From Hawksworthiomyces lignivorus (Eukaryota > Ascomycota > Sordariomycetes > Ophiostomatales > Ophiostomataceae), in NCBI GenBank assembly GCA_002917075.1, contig NTMA01000007.1, forward strand, positions 496,001 through 560,000: a stretch of DNA of 64,000 nucleotides, written 5' to 3'. Positions 10,344 through 20,342 of the stretch are shown here, piece by piece (position 1 is the first letter of the stretch; each line of letters starts with the position of its first letter). The notes under the pieces are model-generated. The model was given only the letters and a program-made list of their open reading frames with translations. It was not told the DNA's origin and searched no databases. The position numbers were made by a program, and so were the translations under genes.

Positions 10344-13300
10344 GGCGGCCAAGAGCCGGCTGAGTCGTCAACAAGCAACATGACCTCCACCTTCTTGTAC
10401 ACCCTTTTATGAATTTCTTCGTCACTGTATCGTCTTCTTCGGGACACTGCGTTGCCGAATTTCGCTTTGATCTTTTTTTTTTCACTTTCCTCTTTCGATC
10501 GCCTTTCACAATAGCCGGAGCGCGGCGTCACCAGGTGTCAATTTTGTTTTCTTTTGGCATCGCATTGGCTGTATTTCTTATCATTCTGTCTTCACTCGGC
10601 ATGGGGATTTCGGTATGGGATGGACGGACTGGTTCTGGTCGGCGGCACATTGTTTGTTTTTCAAGAGCAAAAAAAAAAGGACAGGGAAACAAAAGCAAGC
10701 AATCCGGAGCCGTCCTTCGCCGGGCATATATATTTTATTTTCACTTTTATGATTTTGATTTCTGTTCCTCAACTTCCTTATTAGTCGTTTGGGACTTATT
10801 TTTCGGGAGAATCACTAGAAAGGAAAGGAATAGCAAATGGTCCAGGAAGGGTGTATTAAACATAAACGGTACGGAGTAGTGCCGACCAAAAAAAATCTAA
10901 TGAGAGGATCGGTCCTGACTCATCAACGCCTTTGATTGAACTGTTCTGTGTGAATCAAAAAGATCTCTTGCAATTGAAGCTGACTAAGGTGACGTAGAAG
11001 TGTACATGTACCGTTCCCGCTTGCTCTGTGCACAACATACGATGCGGCCCTCCATCTGAAGTAGATCTTGCCATCTTACTTCCGAAGGCTTCGGACCCGT
11101 TCCCCTAACTGCTCGTACTTACGCTTGGCGATCTTCGCAAACGAGCACACAGTTACGGTCGTAAATTGGTTCCTGAGTCACGCGGGTCCCATCAATTGGA
11201 GAATTGCTAGCAAGAATGAACAAGAATGGACAGGAATGGGCAGAGGATTGGACAAGACATTGATTAAGCTCCGCTGTGTCTGCGGTACGAGGTACAGAGT
11301 AGCCAGTACATTCTTGGTAGTCGGCGGAGTGCCCACGGGTTTCCAAGATCTCAGCCTCGGCTTTTTGCGGGCCAATCCAATGGCTCCTTTCTCCCCCTCT
11401 CCGGACAGGGTTCCTCCAACGCGAAAACACCCGTTTCTGGAGAACTGCTGGAATGACCGTTTCTTATTTTGTACAGGTGACTTTTTCCTAGCTATTGGGT
11501 CTTTGCTCTGTGCTCAGCAATATACAGATTACCGGCAATCAAAAATGCCTAGGACCTGGCGCATCCATTCTAAATTTCTAGACCTGGGCAGTCCGAATAT
11601 AAGCCTACAAAATCACAAGCTCGGTTGATGGCTCGGTTAACGGATGTGTACTTCGCATTGGGGGTGTCCGTTTTGCTTCTTACTAGAGCTGAATCTCTCA
11701 GTTTTCTTATACCAGTTCCATCCTCCGTATGTTGCTTTGCATGAGCCTCTTCTTACCAAGAGGAACGGTCATAACGTCACTGTCACAAGCTTTTTTTTTT
11801 TTCGTGCGTCTTTCTGATTTTCGATTTCCATTTTCGTTCGGCTTCATCCAATTGGTCATTTTTTCCTTGCTTTTTCTCACTACTCGAAAAGAACAAGAAA
11901 GGGGCAAACCAAGACTGTGGCAGTACTATCACGTGTAAATCGACTCAACTCACAAGCGTCTGTCCATTGCTTTTTCCTTAGTCTGTGCTATCTACAAATG
12001 TATCTTATCATATTTTTTTATCTTTCCATTTCTCCATGGAATACTTTATGAAAGTACCCTTTTTGAAGCTGCCATCAGTGTAAGACAACGTGCTGCATTC
12101 GGAACCGCAGACGTTCGTTTACGTGCATATTATTGCGTTACGGAGCTGCAAGTGGACCAAAAACGACGAGTCATCACCTCAGCGCGTGTAAGTCAAGAAA
12201 GGAAATTGAAGAAGCTCCGCTTCACCGAACCACCGGCTGTGGCCCCGGTACGAAAACCAAAAAAAAAAATTGGCCCCAAGGCCTGGAACCGCCCTCCTCA
12301 AAAACTGCCACCAACCAACACACACAAACGAACAATGCCAATAGCAAAAAGCCACAGATGGGCAAATGACAAGTGATCGTCTCAAATTTACGTCTGGGGC
12401 TCATGAATTTGCCTCTCTGCTTGATCACTCCAGAACAGACACTCATCATTTTTGCCTCCCCCTCCCTCTCTCCCTAATGCGAGTTTGCTACTTGCTTTGA
12501 GCCGACCATGACACAGCCAGAAGGAGGTAGACAAGATGGCCATAGTACAATTGCGCATACGAGTACGTTTTGCCTCGGAGCCCTTAGACCCAGTAGTATG
12601 GGGACTCCACGCCCCTAATTGGTCTTCCCACTTCCCCATGCGCGCTGAAATGGCGTATGTCTATTTTCTTTGCCGAGAACGTCGTAGCTTGTCGTCAAAT
12701 ATGTGTAGCTGCTGGTCCTGATAGCTTCCCGTCCCTGCTTTGCCCATTTCCCTTCCCTTCTCCTGCCCCATTGACCAGCAGATGTCCCGAGACTAGTCCG
12801 TTTTCTACAATGTTCCTCTTCCAGGAAGTAGTCGAAAGGGGGGTGTGTGGGCTTTTTCGTCCCCACGCTCTGCGTTCGCAGGCTCGTAGTGTGTGCCCTT
12901 GTTGCTATTTGCTTTTCCGCTGTCCGTTTCCATGATCCATTTTCTTTGACTCAGCCGACCTACTCCGTGCAACCGCGGATCGGCCACCGGGGACAGGAAA
13001 CGAAAAAAGAAAAAACACAAAGCAGGAGCTAGAGCTCCTCCACTCAACTTACACGCACTGGGAGGGCAGACTCAAGGGAGCGGGGAGGGGGGCGTGTCGG
13101 GTGTCAACCCTTTGTAGGACCCCCCGAAAAGATGAATGAGTCTTATGTTCCCCTTCACCCAGGAGAAGAGCGAGGCAAAGCAGACAAGAAAGCGGCGAAA
13201 AGCGGAGGAAGACACATGCGTGTAGTGACCAAACTAGGTTTTTCCAATTTGAAGCTAGAAACTCTTGAAGAAAACGGGACATGACAGAGAAAGACTCATA

Positions 13301-13687
13301 AACCCGTGTTCCTTTTTTTCTTTCCCATTTTCTGTATTGCTTTCTTCTTTGTTTTCTTTTCCTCCTTCGTTTCAGACTTTTCCCCTCCTCTTAGCTCTGT
13401 GATCCCTCTCCCACTTCATTCACATGAAAATACGTTCATGATCTTGTGAGATACCCCACGCACACGCGCAAGGCGAGCTACCAGCTTCAGTAATACCACA
13501 CATTCACAACCACGCTGTCGTCATTCATGAACTGCTTGTCGGCAAAACCTCACCGGATACGCAAAGACGAGTTTCGAGAAACTCGGAGACTGAAAGGAGC
13601 ACACGACCTCTGACCTCTGACAACCTTTTCCTTTCACCCCTCTCTCCTCTGTATATATATAACTCTCACAACACATCTGCCTAAGCA
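10344..13687. other. Intergenic, 3.3 kb
   Basis: sconB 3' flank and carrier upstream region. I see no coding frame with protein-like composition, and no RNA gene. Composition is mixed, with A and T homopolymer runs and a pyrimidine-rich stretch at about 13310-13420. Confidence 0.5.
13652..13662 (+). promoter_or_regulatory. TATA-like sequence before the carrier gene
   Basis: An uninterrupted TATATATATAA lies 25 bp upstream of the ATG at 13688. If it is the TATA box, the leader would be extremely short, so it may instead be leader sequence. Confidence 0.25.
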
Positions 13688-14876
13688 ATGGCTTCAAAAA
13701 ACGGCAACGGCAATGGCAAGCCGCCGACATCAGCTGCCATTAACCTGGTCGGTACGTTTATGACGAAATCCGGAAGAGATGTCGGCCAATAGCTACCCCG
13801 TGATATACACAAAACATGCGTACAAGCACATGAATTTCTACAAAACTTTTTGCTAACGTCATTCTCTGCTCTCTCTAGCCGGCGGCGGTGCCGGCATGAT
13901 GGAGGCGCTGGTGTGCCACCCGCTGGACACGATCAAGGTGCGGATGCAGCTGTCGCGGCGGGGCAAGGATGCGCCGCGGCGGGGCTTCGTGCGGACGGGG
14001 GTGGAGATTGTGCGGCGGGAGACGCCGCTGGGGCTGTACAAGGGTCTGGGGGCGGTGCTGACGGGGATCGTGCCCAAGATGGCGATCCGGTTCTCGTCGT
14101 TTGAGTGGTACAAGCAGCTGCTGCTGCCGGCGGGGGCGACCAAGCTGGACGGCAGCCGCATCTTCGTGGCGGGGCTGGCGGCGGGCGTGACGGAGGCGGT
14201 GGCGGTGGTGACGCCGATGGAGGTGGTCAAGATCCGGCTGCAGGCGCAGCACCACAGCATGGCGGACCCGCTGGACATTCCCAAGTACCGCAACGCGGCG
14301 CACGCGCTGTACACGGTGGTGCGCGAGGAGGGCTTCGGCGCGCTGTACCGCGGCGTGTCGCTGACGGCGGTGCGCCAGGGCAGCAACCAGGCGGTCAACT
14401 TCACGGCCTACACCTACTTCAAGGACGCGCTGCGCCGCTGGCAGCCCGACCTCGACGCCGCCCAGCCCCTGCCCGGCTACCAGACCACCCTCATCGGCCT
14501 CGTCAGCGGCGCCATGGGCCCCATGAGCAACGCCCCCATCGACACCATCAAGACCCGCCTGCAGAAGACCCCCGCCACCCCGGGCGTCAGCGCCTGGCAC
14601 CGCGTCGCCAACATCGCCGGCGACATGTTCAAGTAAGTGGCGCGAGCCAGAGAGAGAAAGAGGACAGGAAAGAAAGATGGCATGCAGCCGAGAACTAACA
14701 CATTTTTTCCCCTCTACAGACAAGAAGGCTTCCACGCATTCTACAAGGGCATTACCCCCCGCATAATGCGCGTCGCGCCCGGCCAGGCCGTCACCTTCAC
14801 CGTGTACGAATACCTGAAGAGCAAGCTCGAGAAGAGCGGGCCGCTGTCGCTAAAGGCCGACCACTACGAGGAGTAG
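13688..14876 (+). CDS. acuL: Mitochondrial succinate/fumarate carrier (Sfc1/AcuL-like)
   Basis: Exons 13688..13751, 13879..14632 and 14720..14876 give 324 aa, the normal size for a mitochondrial carrier. Three tandem carrier repeats show the signature Px[DE]xx[KR]: HPLDTIKVRMQ, TPMEVVKIRLQ and APIDTIKTRLQ. Each is followed by a GLYKG/ALYRG/AFYKG motif. The sequence GGGAGMMEALVCHPLDTIKVRMQLS and the TPMEVVKIRLQAQ repeat match the Sfc1/Acr1 group, which exchanges cytosolic succinate for matrix fumarate across the inner membrane and is needed for growth on acetate or ethanol. Both introns have clear donors (GTACGT, GTAAGT), and the first has a GCTAAC branch. Substrate assignment is by family resemblance. 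Confidence 0.88.
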
Positions 14877-15371
14877 GAGGCCTGATGGGGCGCCTAGAAG
14901 GATGAGGTTGAAAAACAACCTTTTGTAGACAAGGCATGGGCATGAAAAGAAAACATATATGCATGAGAGTGGGCCATTTTTTGGTGGATATACACAATAC
15001 TGGGTGGCTGTTTGCATATAGAGTCGATATTTCATTTTTGCTTTTTTGGATATTTCCTCCGTTTTATGAACGGCACGCAGCATTTTTGTTTTCGTTACCA
15101 TTTTCCTCGTCTGTATGAAAAAAAGACAAAAAGTTTTTTTTTAAAGGAAGGCCAGCCAGTCCGTCAAAGTCTCCGTTTATCATCCAAGAAAAAGTGGCGC
15201 CATATAACGGCAAAACAGGTTTCCGCAAGGTTGAACATAAATTCCTCCCGTTCTCTCTCTGTCATTCACATGCACGGGGCGCTATAATAACAGCGGACCA
15301 ATTCCATATACGTAGACACAGGTTCTTCCGACACGCCTCCCGGCCCCATCCACCTCTCCACCTCTCCCCAT
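14877..15371. other. Convergent intergenic, 0.5 kb
   Basis: Shared 3' flank between the carrier (plus) and twinfilin (minus). AT-rich with A and T runs; nothing else seen. Confidence 0.5.
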
Positions 15372-16562
15372 CTACCGACCGGGGCGCTTGGGCCGGCTGA
15401 AGCCCTTGCGGGCCTCGACCTGGGGGTGCAGCTCGGCGAGGACGCTGGCCTCGGTGATCTCGGTGGGCTCCTCGACCTCGAACTTCTTCTCGAGGGTGAG
15501 GCCGGCCTGGTTGGCGGCGACGTCGAGCACGGCGCGCTTCATGAGGGGGTACATCATGCGGAACTTGATGGCCTTTGTGCCCGGGGTGGCGGGGCAGGTG
15601 TAGAAGAAGAGCAAGGGGTCGAATTGGCCGCCGCCGTAGCTGTGGCTGTAGCGGAAGAAGGTGAAGCGCGGCTCGGTGGCGGAGATGGTGCGCACGAGCG
15701 CGTCGAGGGACGACGGCTCGCTGGCGTCGGGCACGAGCTCGACGATCTCGCTATCCGGGTTGATTTTCTGTGAGAAGAGAGGGCAGCGCAGCGCCGGTTA
15801 GCAAAGGACAAGTTCTCGTTTCTCTCTCTCTCGGAGGCACCCACCAGCATGACGAGCGTGCGGCCCTCGTTGAGTGTCTTGAGGGCGGCGAGGGCGTCGT
15901 CGGTGACGGGCATCTTGAAGTTCTGGCTGAGGTGGATCTCGCGGGTGGCGGTGCCGCGCCCGGCCTCCTGCTCGGCGCGCTTGACGTCGCCGAGGGTGCG
16001 CTCCTCCTCGGTGAGGGGCGCGGCCAGCTCGTTGTGGGCGTCGTGGCGGGCGAAGCCGGCGCCGCTGAGCTCGTCGGCGGCCGTGGCGAAAAGCGTCTCC
16101 CGAAAGTGCTCGCCGCCCAGCTCGCGCACCAGCGCCAGCCGCGTCGACGCGAACAGCATCTTCTGGCGCACCGGCGCCGCGTCGGGCACGTACGTCGCCG
16201 CCACCAGCCGCGGCGCCTCCGCGTACCGCCGCAGCAGCACGTACAGCGCCTCCTTAGGCTGCAGCCGCGGCACCAGCAGCGCGTCCACGTCCCGCGCAAA
16301 GTTGGCCGGGTCGGCGGCGCCCGTGGCCGGCGTTAGGAAGCCCACGGGCGTCAGGCTCTCGCCGGTGATGGTCACGACTAGGCCCAGGTGGCGGTCAGAC
16401 TGCAGGAGGGTGTTGAACTGGGAGCGGAGCTCCTCGGAGGCTGTGCGGCCGCAGCGGCCGGCAAGTTAGACAGAAAAAAAAAAAAGACGCAGGAGAGAAA
16501 CGGGGAAACGAAGGAATAGAAAAAAAAAAAGGAAGCCCCTTACCCGAAATGCCCGACTGCAT
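15372..16562 (-). CDS. twf1: Twinfilin, actin monomer-binding protein
   Basis: Exons on the minus strand are 16544..16562, 15845..16440 and 15372..15767, giving 336 aa. Exon 1 is only 19 nt and encodes MQSGIS, the usual twinfilin N-terminus; frame is restored by intron 16441..16543, which has a CTAAC branch. Two ADF/cofilin-homology domains follow (about 1-140, containing LGLVVTITGESLTPVGF, and about 175-310, containing the FTFFRYSHSYGGGQFDPLLFFYTCP block). The basic tail KGFSRPKRPGR resembles the capping-protein/phosphoinositide-binding tail. Twinfilin sequesters ADP-actin and regulates filament ends in the cortex. A frame extending upstream to 16580 lacks an ATG, so 16562 is the start. Confidence 0.9.
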
Positions 16563-17456
16563 CGTGGGCAGTTGGTCCACCCGAAAGGGAGGAAGCGGAA
16601 GAGGAGGACAAGAACTAAACGAGACAAAAGACTAGATTGAAGCCGGGCACACTCAGACCAGCCGCAATTGTGCTCTAGACGTCTCACAGATAATTTGAAT
16701 TTGAAATTTAACAAAACAAAACAGAATTTGTCGCTGCTTTGCCGGATACGTTGGGGAGACAGAGAGAAGCTATGAGGCGGAGCGTAGGAGCGTAGGAGCG
16801 TAGGAGCGTAAGAGCAGAGGACCCCGCCAAAAGCAAAAAGTGGGCAGAGCTTGTCGCAGCTCTCGGCGCTATCGTCAGCCTGCATGACGGCCACCAGAAG
16901 AGCCAGAAAGAGCCAGAAGGGCCTGAAGAGCCTGAATCTTATGCGCTCTGCATCCAACGGGAGCACACAAGAGCACTTTAATGAAAACATGAAACTTTTT
17001 TGTTTATTCCTTATGCGCCTAGATTGGTGGGAAGGTCTTCTCTCCCATGCTATAAATGATCCAAACAGAATTCGCTTATTGTTTCCCAGATAACACCAAC
17101 ACTTGGAAGAAAAGAAGAAGAATGAATCAGATGGCCGATAAAACAGTCGACCTTGCTCTATGGACTCGTTTACATGCCCTTCTCGGCCCAGCGCTTGGGA
17201 CGTGGAGGAGTAGTTTTGGAGAGAGTCGCCATGTGGGATGTATCTCCTCTAATCGTCTCTCCACACTACAGGTCCGCTGCCCCATGCCACCACCCCAGTC
17301 CCAACGAATTGATATAATTTGTCGCTGAGCGGAAGATCGGTTCTATTGCACGGAAGGCCGAGGGTATCGTTGTTCCATGGGATTCGAAAGTCGAAGGGCG
17401 AGGCGAAGCCCGCATAGCAAAGCTGCTCGATTGTGCAGTCGTGGCTCGTATACCGC
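16563..17456. other. Intergenic, 0.9 kb
   Basis: Between twf1 and NSA2, both on the minus strand. Holds an 8-bp tandem repeat at about 16781-16812. An apparent 97-codon minus-strand frame at 17249..17542 overlaps the last NSA2 exon and is not counted as a gene. Confidence 0.5.
16781..16812. repeat. Short tandem repeat, unit AGCGTAGG x4
   Basis: Four consecutive copies of an 8-bp unit (the last with one change), lying just upstream of twf1. Confidence 0.8.
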
Positions 17457-18581
17457 TCATACCAAGAGGACTCTGTAGTTGTCGTTAGAATGCAATGCAC
17501 AAGAAACCAAAAATAAACCAAAAATAAAATAAGGGACGTCAAGGAAAAGAGGAGGGCACATACGCATTTACACAGCCGTCGTTCTCGGGGTTGTCTGCAA
17601 TGTGGTCAGCTGTCTTGTTCCCGCACATTCCTCTCATTTGGCCTCAAGCAGTCCGAGGACAAGGTCTCTCTCTCACTTGTAATCTGGGCCCAGCGACCCC
17701 AGACGACCTTGCCGCTGGTGGTGGTCATGCCCAGGTCGCTGACGTTGACCTCGATGATGGTGCCCTTGGTCAGCACGCCCAGGCGGGTGTACATGGGGTC
17801 CTGGGGGTTCTTCTTGACGCTGAGGATGGGCAGCTGGACGGTGACGGCCAGGCCCGGGTGGGTGACGTTGGCGCGCTTCTGGCGCAGGGCCATGGGGCGG
17901 ATGAAGCGCTCGAGCTTGACGGGGCCGCGCACAAAGTCCGGGCCGACAAAGGTCGGCTTGGTGATCATGCGCTTCCAGGCCTTCTTCTTGGTCTTCTTGC
18001 CCGTCTTGACCACGGAGAAGATCTCCTCCTCGGAGATGCCGCGCACCTTGGGCAGCGGCACGGCGAACCGCGCCGCCTTCTCGTTGCGCTTCTGCTTGAT
18101 GGCCGTGCTGAGCGCCTTGGCGTTGCGCTCGCCTGCCCGGTCCAGCAGGTAGTGCGGCACCGCTTCGCGGTCGGCGTCGTCGTCCGGCGGCGCGTCTGAC
18201 GACTTGACGTTGCGCTCTTCGTGCAGCCGGATCGCCTTCTTCATCTGGATCTTCTCCTTGCGCCGCGCTTCCTGCTGACGCTTAGCCCGCAGGCCCCGCA
18301 GGTTCTGGGCGTCGCGCGAGTGCCGGTGGCCCTCGCGCGCCTGCTTCTTGCGGAGGCGCTCCTCATGGTCGAGTCTGTCCGGGGCGAGCAAAAAAAAAAA
18401 TCGAGTCAGCACATCCTCCCGTCCGGTCCTCAATTGTCATGTACGCCAAAAATCCTTACCGTCTACCGTGAAGCTTCACGTGTCTTTCGATGTAGTCGTT
18501 CTAGACAGAGTCAGTACATAAGGTCCTATCAAACAGCAGTCGAAAAAAAGAAATTGAGAGGGAAGAGCCTACCTGCGGCAT
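17457..18581 (-). CDS. NSA2: NSA2, 60S ribosome biogenesis factor
   Basis: Five exons on the minus strand: 18573..18581, 18460..18500, 17677..18374, 17564..17594 and 17457..17472, giving 264 aa (yeast Nsa2 is about 260). The product starts [23 protein letters not shown] and contains [40 protein letters not shown] and [17 protein letters not shown]. It ends [15 protein letters not shown], the invariant family C-terminus. Nsa2 is an eS8e-like nucleolar protein that joins pre-60S particles and is needed for 27S pre-rRNA processing. The last exon is 16 nt and the first is 9 nt; both are required to obtain the conserved ends, and all four introns are GT-AG with matching phases. Confidence 0.92.
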
Positions 18582-18740
18582 CTTTGCGGTGTCTGCTGAA
18601 CGAGGCGGTGGTGCTGGTGGGAAGAAGTATCTTTATCAAAGGCGGAGAAGAAAGAAAAAAAAAATATTTTAGCAGCAAAACTATCGAAAATGTTCAGCCA
18701 CATAGTTTGGCGGTGTGGCGCACCAATACGGCACCGATAA

Positions 18741-18777
18741 GATAAGTTCCCCCACTAGAGGCTGAAATTGCTGTGAA
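18741..18777 (+). repeat. Dispersed 36-41 bp repeat, copy 1
   Basis: Begins GATAAGTTCCCCC and ends GAAATTGCTGTGAA. The middle is diverged relative to copies 2 and 5. Confidence 0.75.
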
Positions 18778-18812
18778 GCAAAGCAGCCTCTTTTAGACCG
18801 CAGCTTGGCGTC

Positions 18813-18849
18813 AATAAGTTCCCCTGCCAGGTGCTAAAATTGCTGTGAA
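18813..18849 (+). repeat. Dispersed 36-41 bp repeat, copy 2
   Basis: AATAAGTTCCCC then GCCAGGTGCTAAAATTG and CTGTGAA; near consensus. Confidence 0.8.
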
Positions 18850-19115
18850 AAATGCAAAGTGGTTTTGACCAATAGAGAGGAGAAAAAAAAATACCATAGC
18901 TAGAGAGATCCCGCACATTACATCCAACAGGAAGCCAGGTCCCTGTGCTGTGGTCATACCAGCAGTAATATCCAGTGGTGCAGCAGCCAGCGAGCGAGAA
19001 ATAGATGCCAGTCGTGGTTGTCACAGAGCCCATGACGTGTCACAAAACAGGGGCGATGCTTAAATGAAAGAGCCTTAGGAAACGAGAGAGTTGCCTTCTA
19101 TTGCTTTAGTCGTGC

Positions 19116-19197
19116 TCAAGCAGAGCTGGAAGTTGTGATTTTGGCCAATTTCTGCCCACGTTAAGCTCCCCAGCCAAGTACTAAAATTACCATAAAT
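19116..19197 (+). repeat. Longer repeat unit A, containing repeat copy 3
   Basis: CAGAGCTGGA..GTTG....TTGGCCA precedes the diverged copy 3 (19161..19197, GCCAAGTACTAAAATTACC). The upstream part aligns with unit B. Confidence 0.65.
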
Positions 19198-19225
19198 CTA
19201 GCCCGGCTTAAAAATCTACGCTCTG

Positions 19226-19318
19226 TCCAAACAGAGCTGGACGTTGCTGTATTGGCCACTGCTTCCAACATACGCCCGTAAGTTGCACTCTCGCGCTAGG
19301 TGCTAAAATTGCTGTGAA
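19226..19318 (+). repeat. Longer repeat unit B, containing repeat copy 4
   Basis: Same order as unit A: CAGAGCTGGA, GTTG, TTGGCCA, then copy 4 (19278..19318) with GCTAGGTGCTAAAATTGCTG. Confidence 0.65.
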
Positions 19319-19345
19319 TTTACACGCCCGTATCGTACTCCGTCT

Positions 19346-19927
19346 ACCTTGAGTTCGAACCCGAGTCCCGAGTCCCGCGCTGTCCACGACCATCTCCAGC
19401 GTGAAGTCCAGGTCGTCAAACTCCACGTCGTGGGTCGTGGTTAGCCGCATGAACAGGCTGCGCGGCACCACGCTCAGGCCGGTGGTGAGCGTGCAGACGT
19501 GGATGAGGGAGACCGGGGAGTCGTCCGCCCCGCGCTGGCGGGGGGCGACGGCGGGGTTGATGACGTCGCTCCCGCTGTTGCCGCAACCGCCACCAAGCCC
19601 CTTCATCGTGGCCGAGCCGATGCTGCTACCGCCGCCGCCGCTCCGCGTGTACGAGTCCGGCCTGTCAGCGGCGTAGGCAATAAGGTCGTCGGTGACGGCA
19701 AGCGAATGGCCGGGGTGGAAGTTGTAGGTGTAGTGGAAGGCGATGGGGGAGAGGGGCTAGATAGAGTCGCCTTTAGCAATGTGCCACTGCATGCGGTCGG
19801 ACACCATCCAGCGCTCCCACAGCGGCGACCAGTAGCGCTCCGAGACGGCATGCTTGGCCTCGTCGTAGATGGTGGCGTACGATATGCCGTTGTAGAAGCG
19901 TGCGGCGCATCCTTCCGGCGCCGACAA
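19346..19927 (-). pseudogene. Broken gene of unknown family
   Basis: One minus-strand frame reads protein-like sequence from 19927 downwards: EGCAARFYNGISYATIYDEAK, then AVSERYWSPLWERWMVSDRM, then an in-frame TAG at 19757..19759. It continues in the same frame with HYTYNFHPGHSLAVTDDLIAY and, later, PRSLFMRLTTTHDVEFDDLDF before losing sense near 19346. The upstream end is cut at the edge of repeat copy 5. G/C-biased third positions across the stop indicate a formerly coding gene. I do not recognise the family. An alternative is a real intron around the TAG, but I saw no good splice pair. Confidence 0.5.
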
Positions 19928-19963
19928 GATAATTCCCCCGCCAGGTGCTAAAATTGCTGTGAA
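19928..19963 (+). repeat. Dispersed 36-41 bp repeat, copy 5
   Basis: GATAATTCCCCC then GCCAGGTGCTAAAATTG and CTGTGAA; near consensus. It directly abuts the 5' end of the broken gene. Confidence 0.8.
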
Positions 19964-20342
19964 GTATCCGGATACCTACCCGGATATCCCATCTTGAAAT
20001 AGGATAACTTGGTTGATTGGATGTAAGCCTTCTGGAAATCAAGACCCGACACTACAAGGCTGTAAGCTTCATCGTTCGGATGTCCTCAGGCCGCCACTAA
20101 CATCGACGGGGCCTGCATTTTGCTCCGCAGGAAGATCCAGCCACTGACAGCGACGAGCCTTGCCTGCCGTTATTCCTCATCCAATGGCTTTGGCGGGTTT
20201 GGGACACTGCCCCGCCGCTTGGTGATTCCCACGTCCTCTAAGAGACACGATCATTTGTCATGTACGACAGTGGCACCGTAGTCCATCGTTGCCTGCAGCT
20301 ATCGACGCCCTCCGTGCCGGCAACCTCGTGTAAACCGACTCG

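Larger units (their letters stand above)
18582..20342. other. Repeat-rich accessory stretch with broken gene
   Basis: Contains five degenerate copies of a 36-41 bp repeat, two copies of a longer (about 80-90 bp) version and a gene remnant on the minus strand (each listed separately). On the minus strand 18899..19033 encodes a short Cys-rich frame (MGSVTTTTGIYF...CCTTGYYCWYD) that is probably another fragment. Confidence 0.6.

Noticed and set aside
17249..17542. 97-codon minus-strand frame with a hydrophobic start ([17 protein letters not shown]), looking like a small secreted protein.
   Set aside because: It overlaps the 16-nt last exon of NSA2 in another frame and its hydrophobic start is the translation of that gene's last intron. 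The rest has no family I recognise and no separate start.
19340..19365. GGTTCGAACTC on the minus strand resembling a tRNA B box.
   Set aside because: No A box 30-60 bp upstream; it lies at the edge of the pseudogene.
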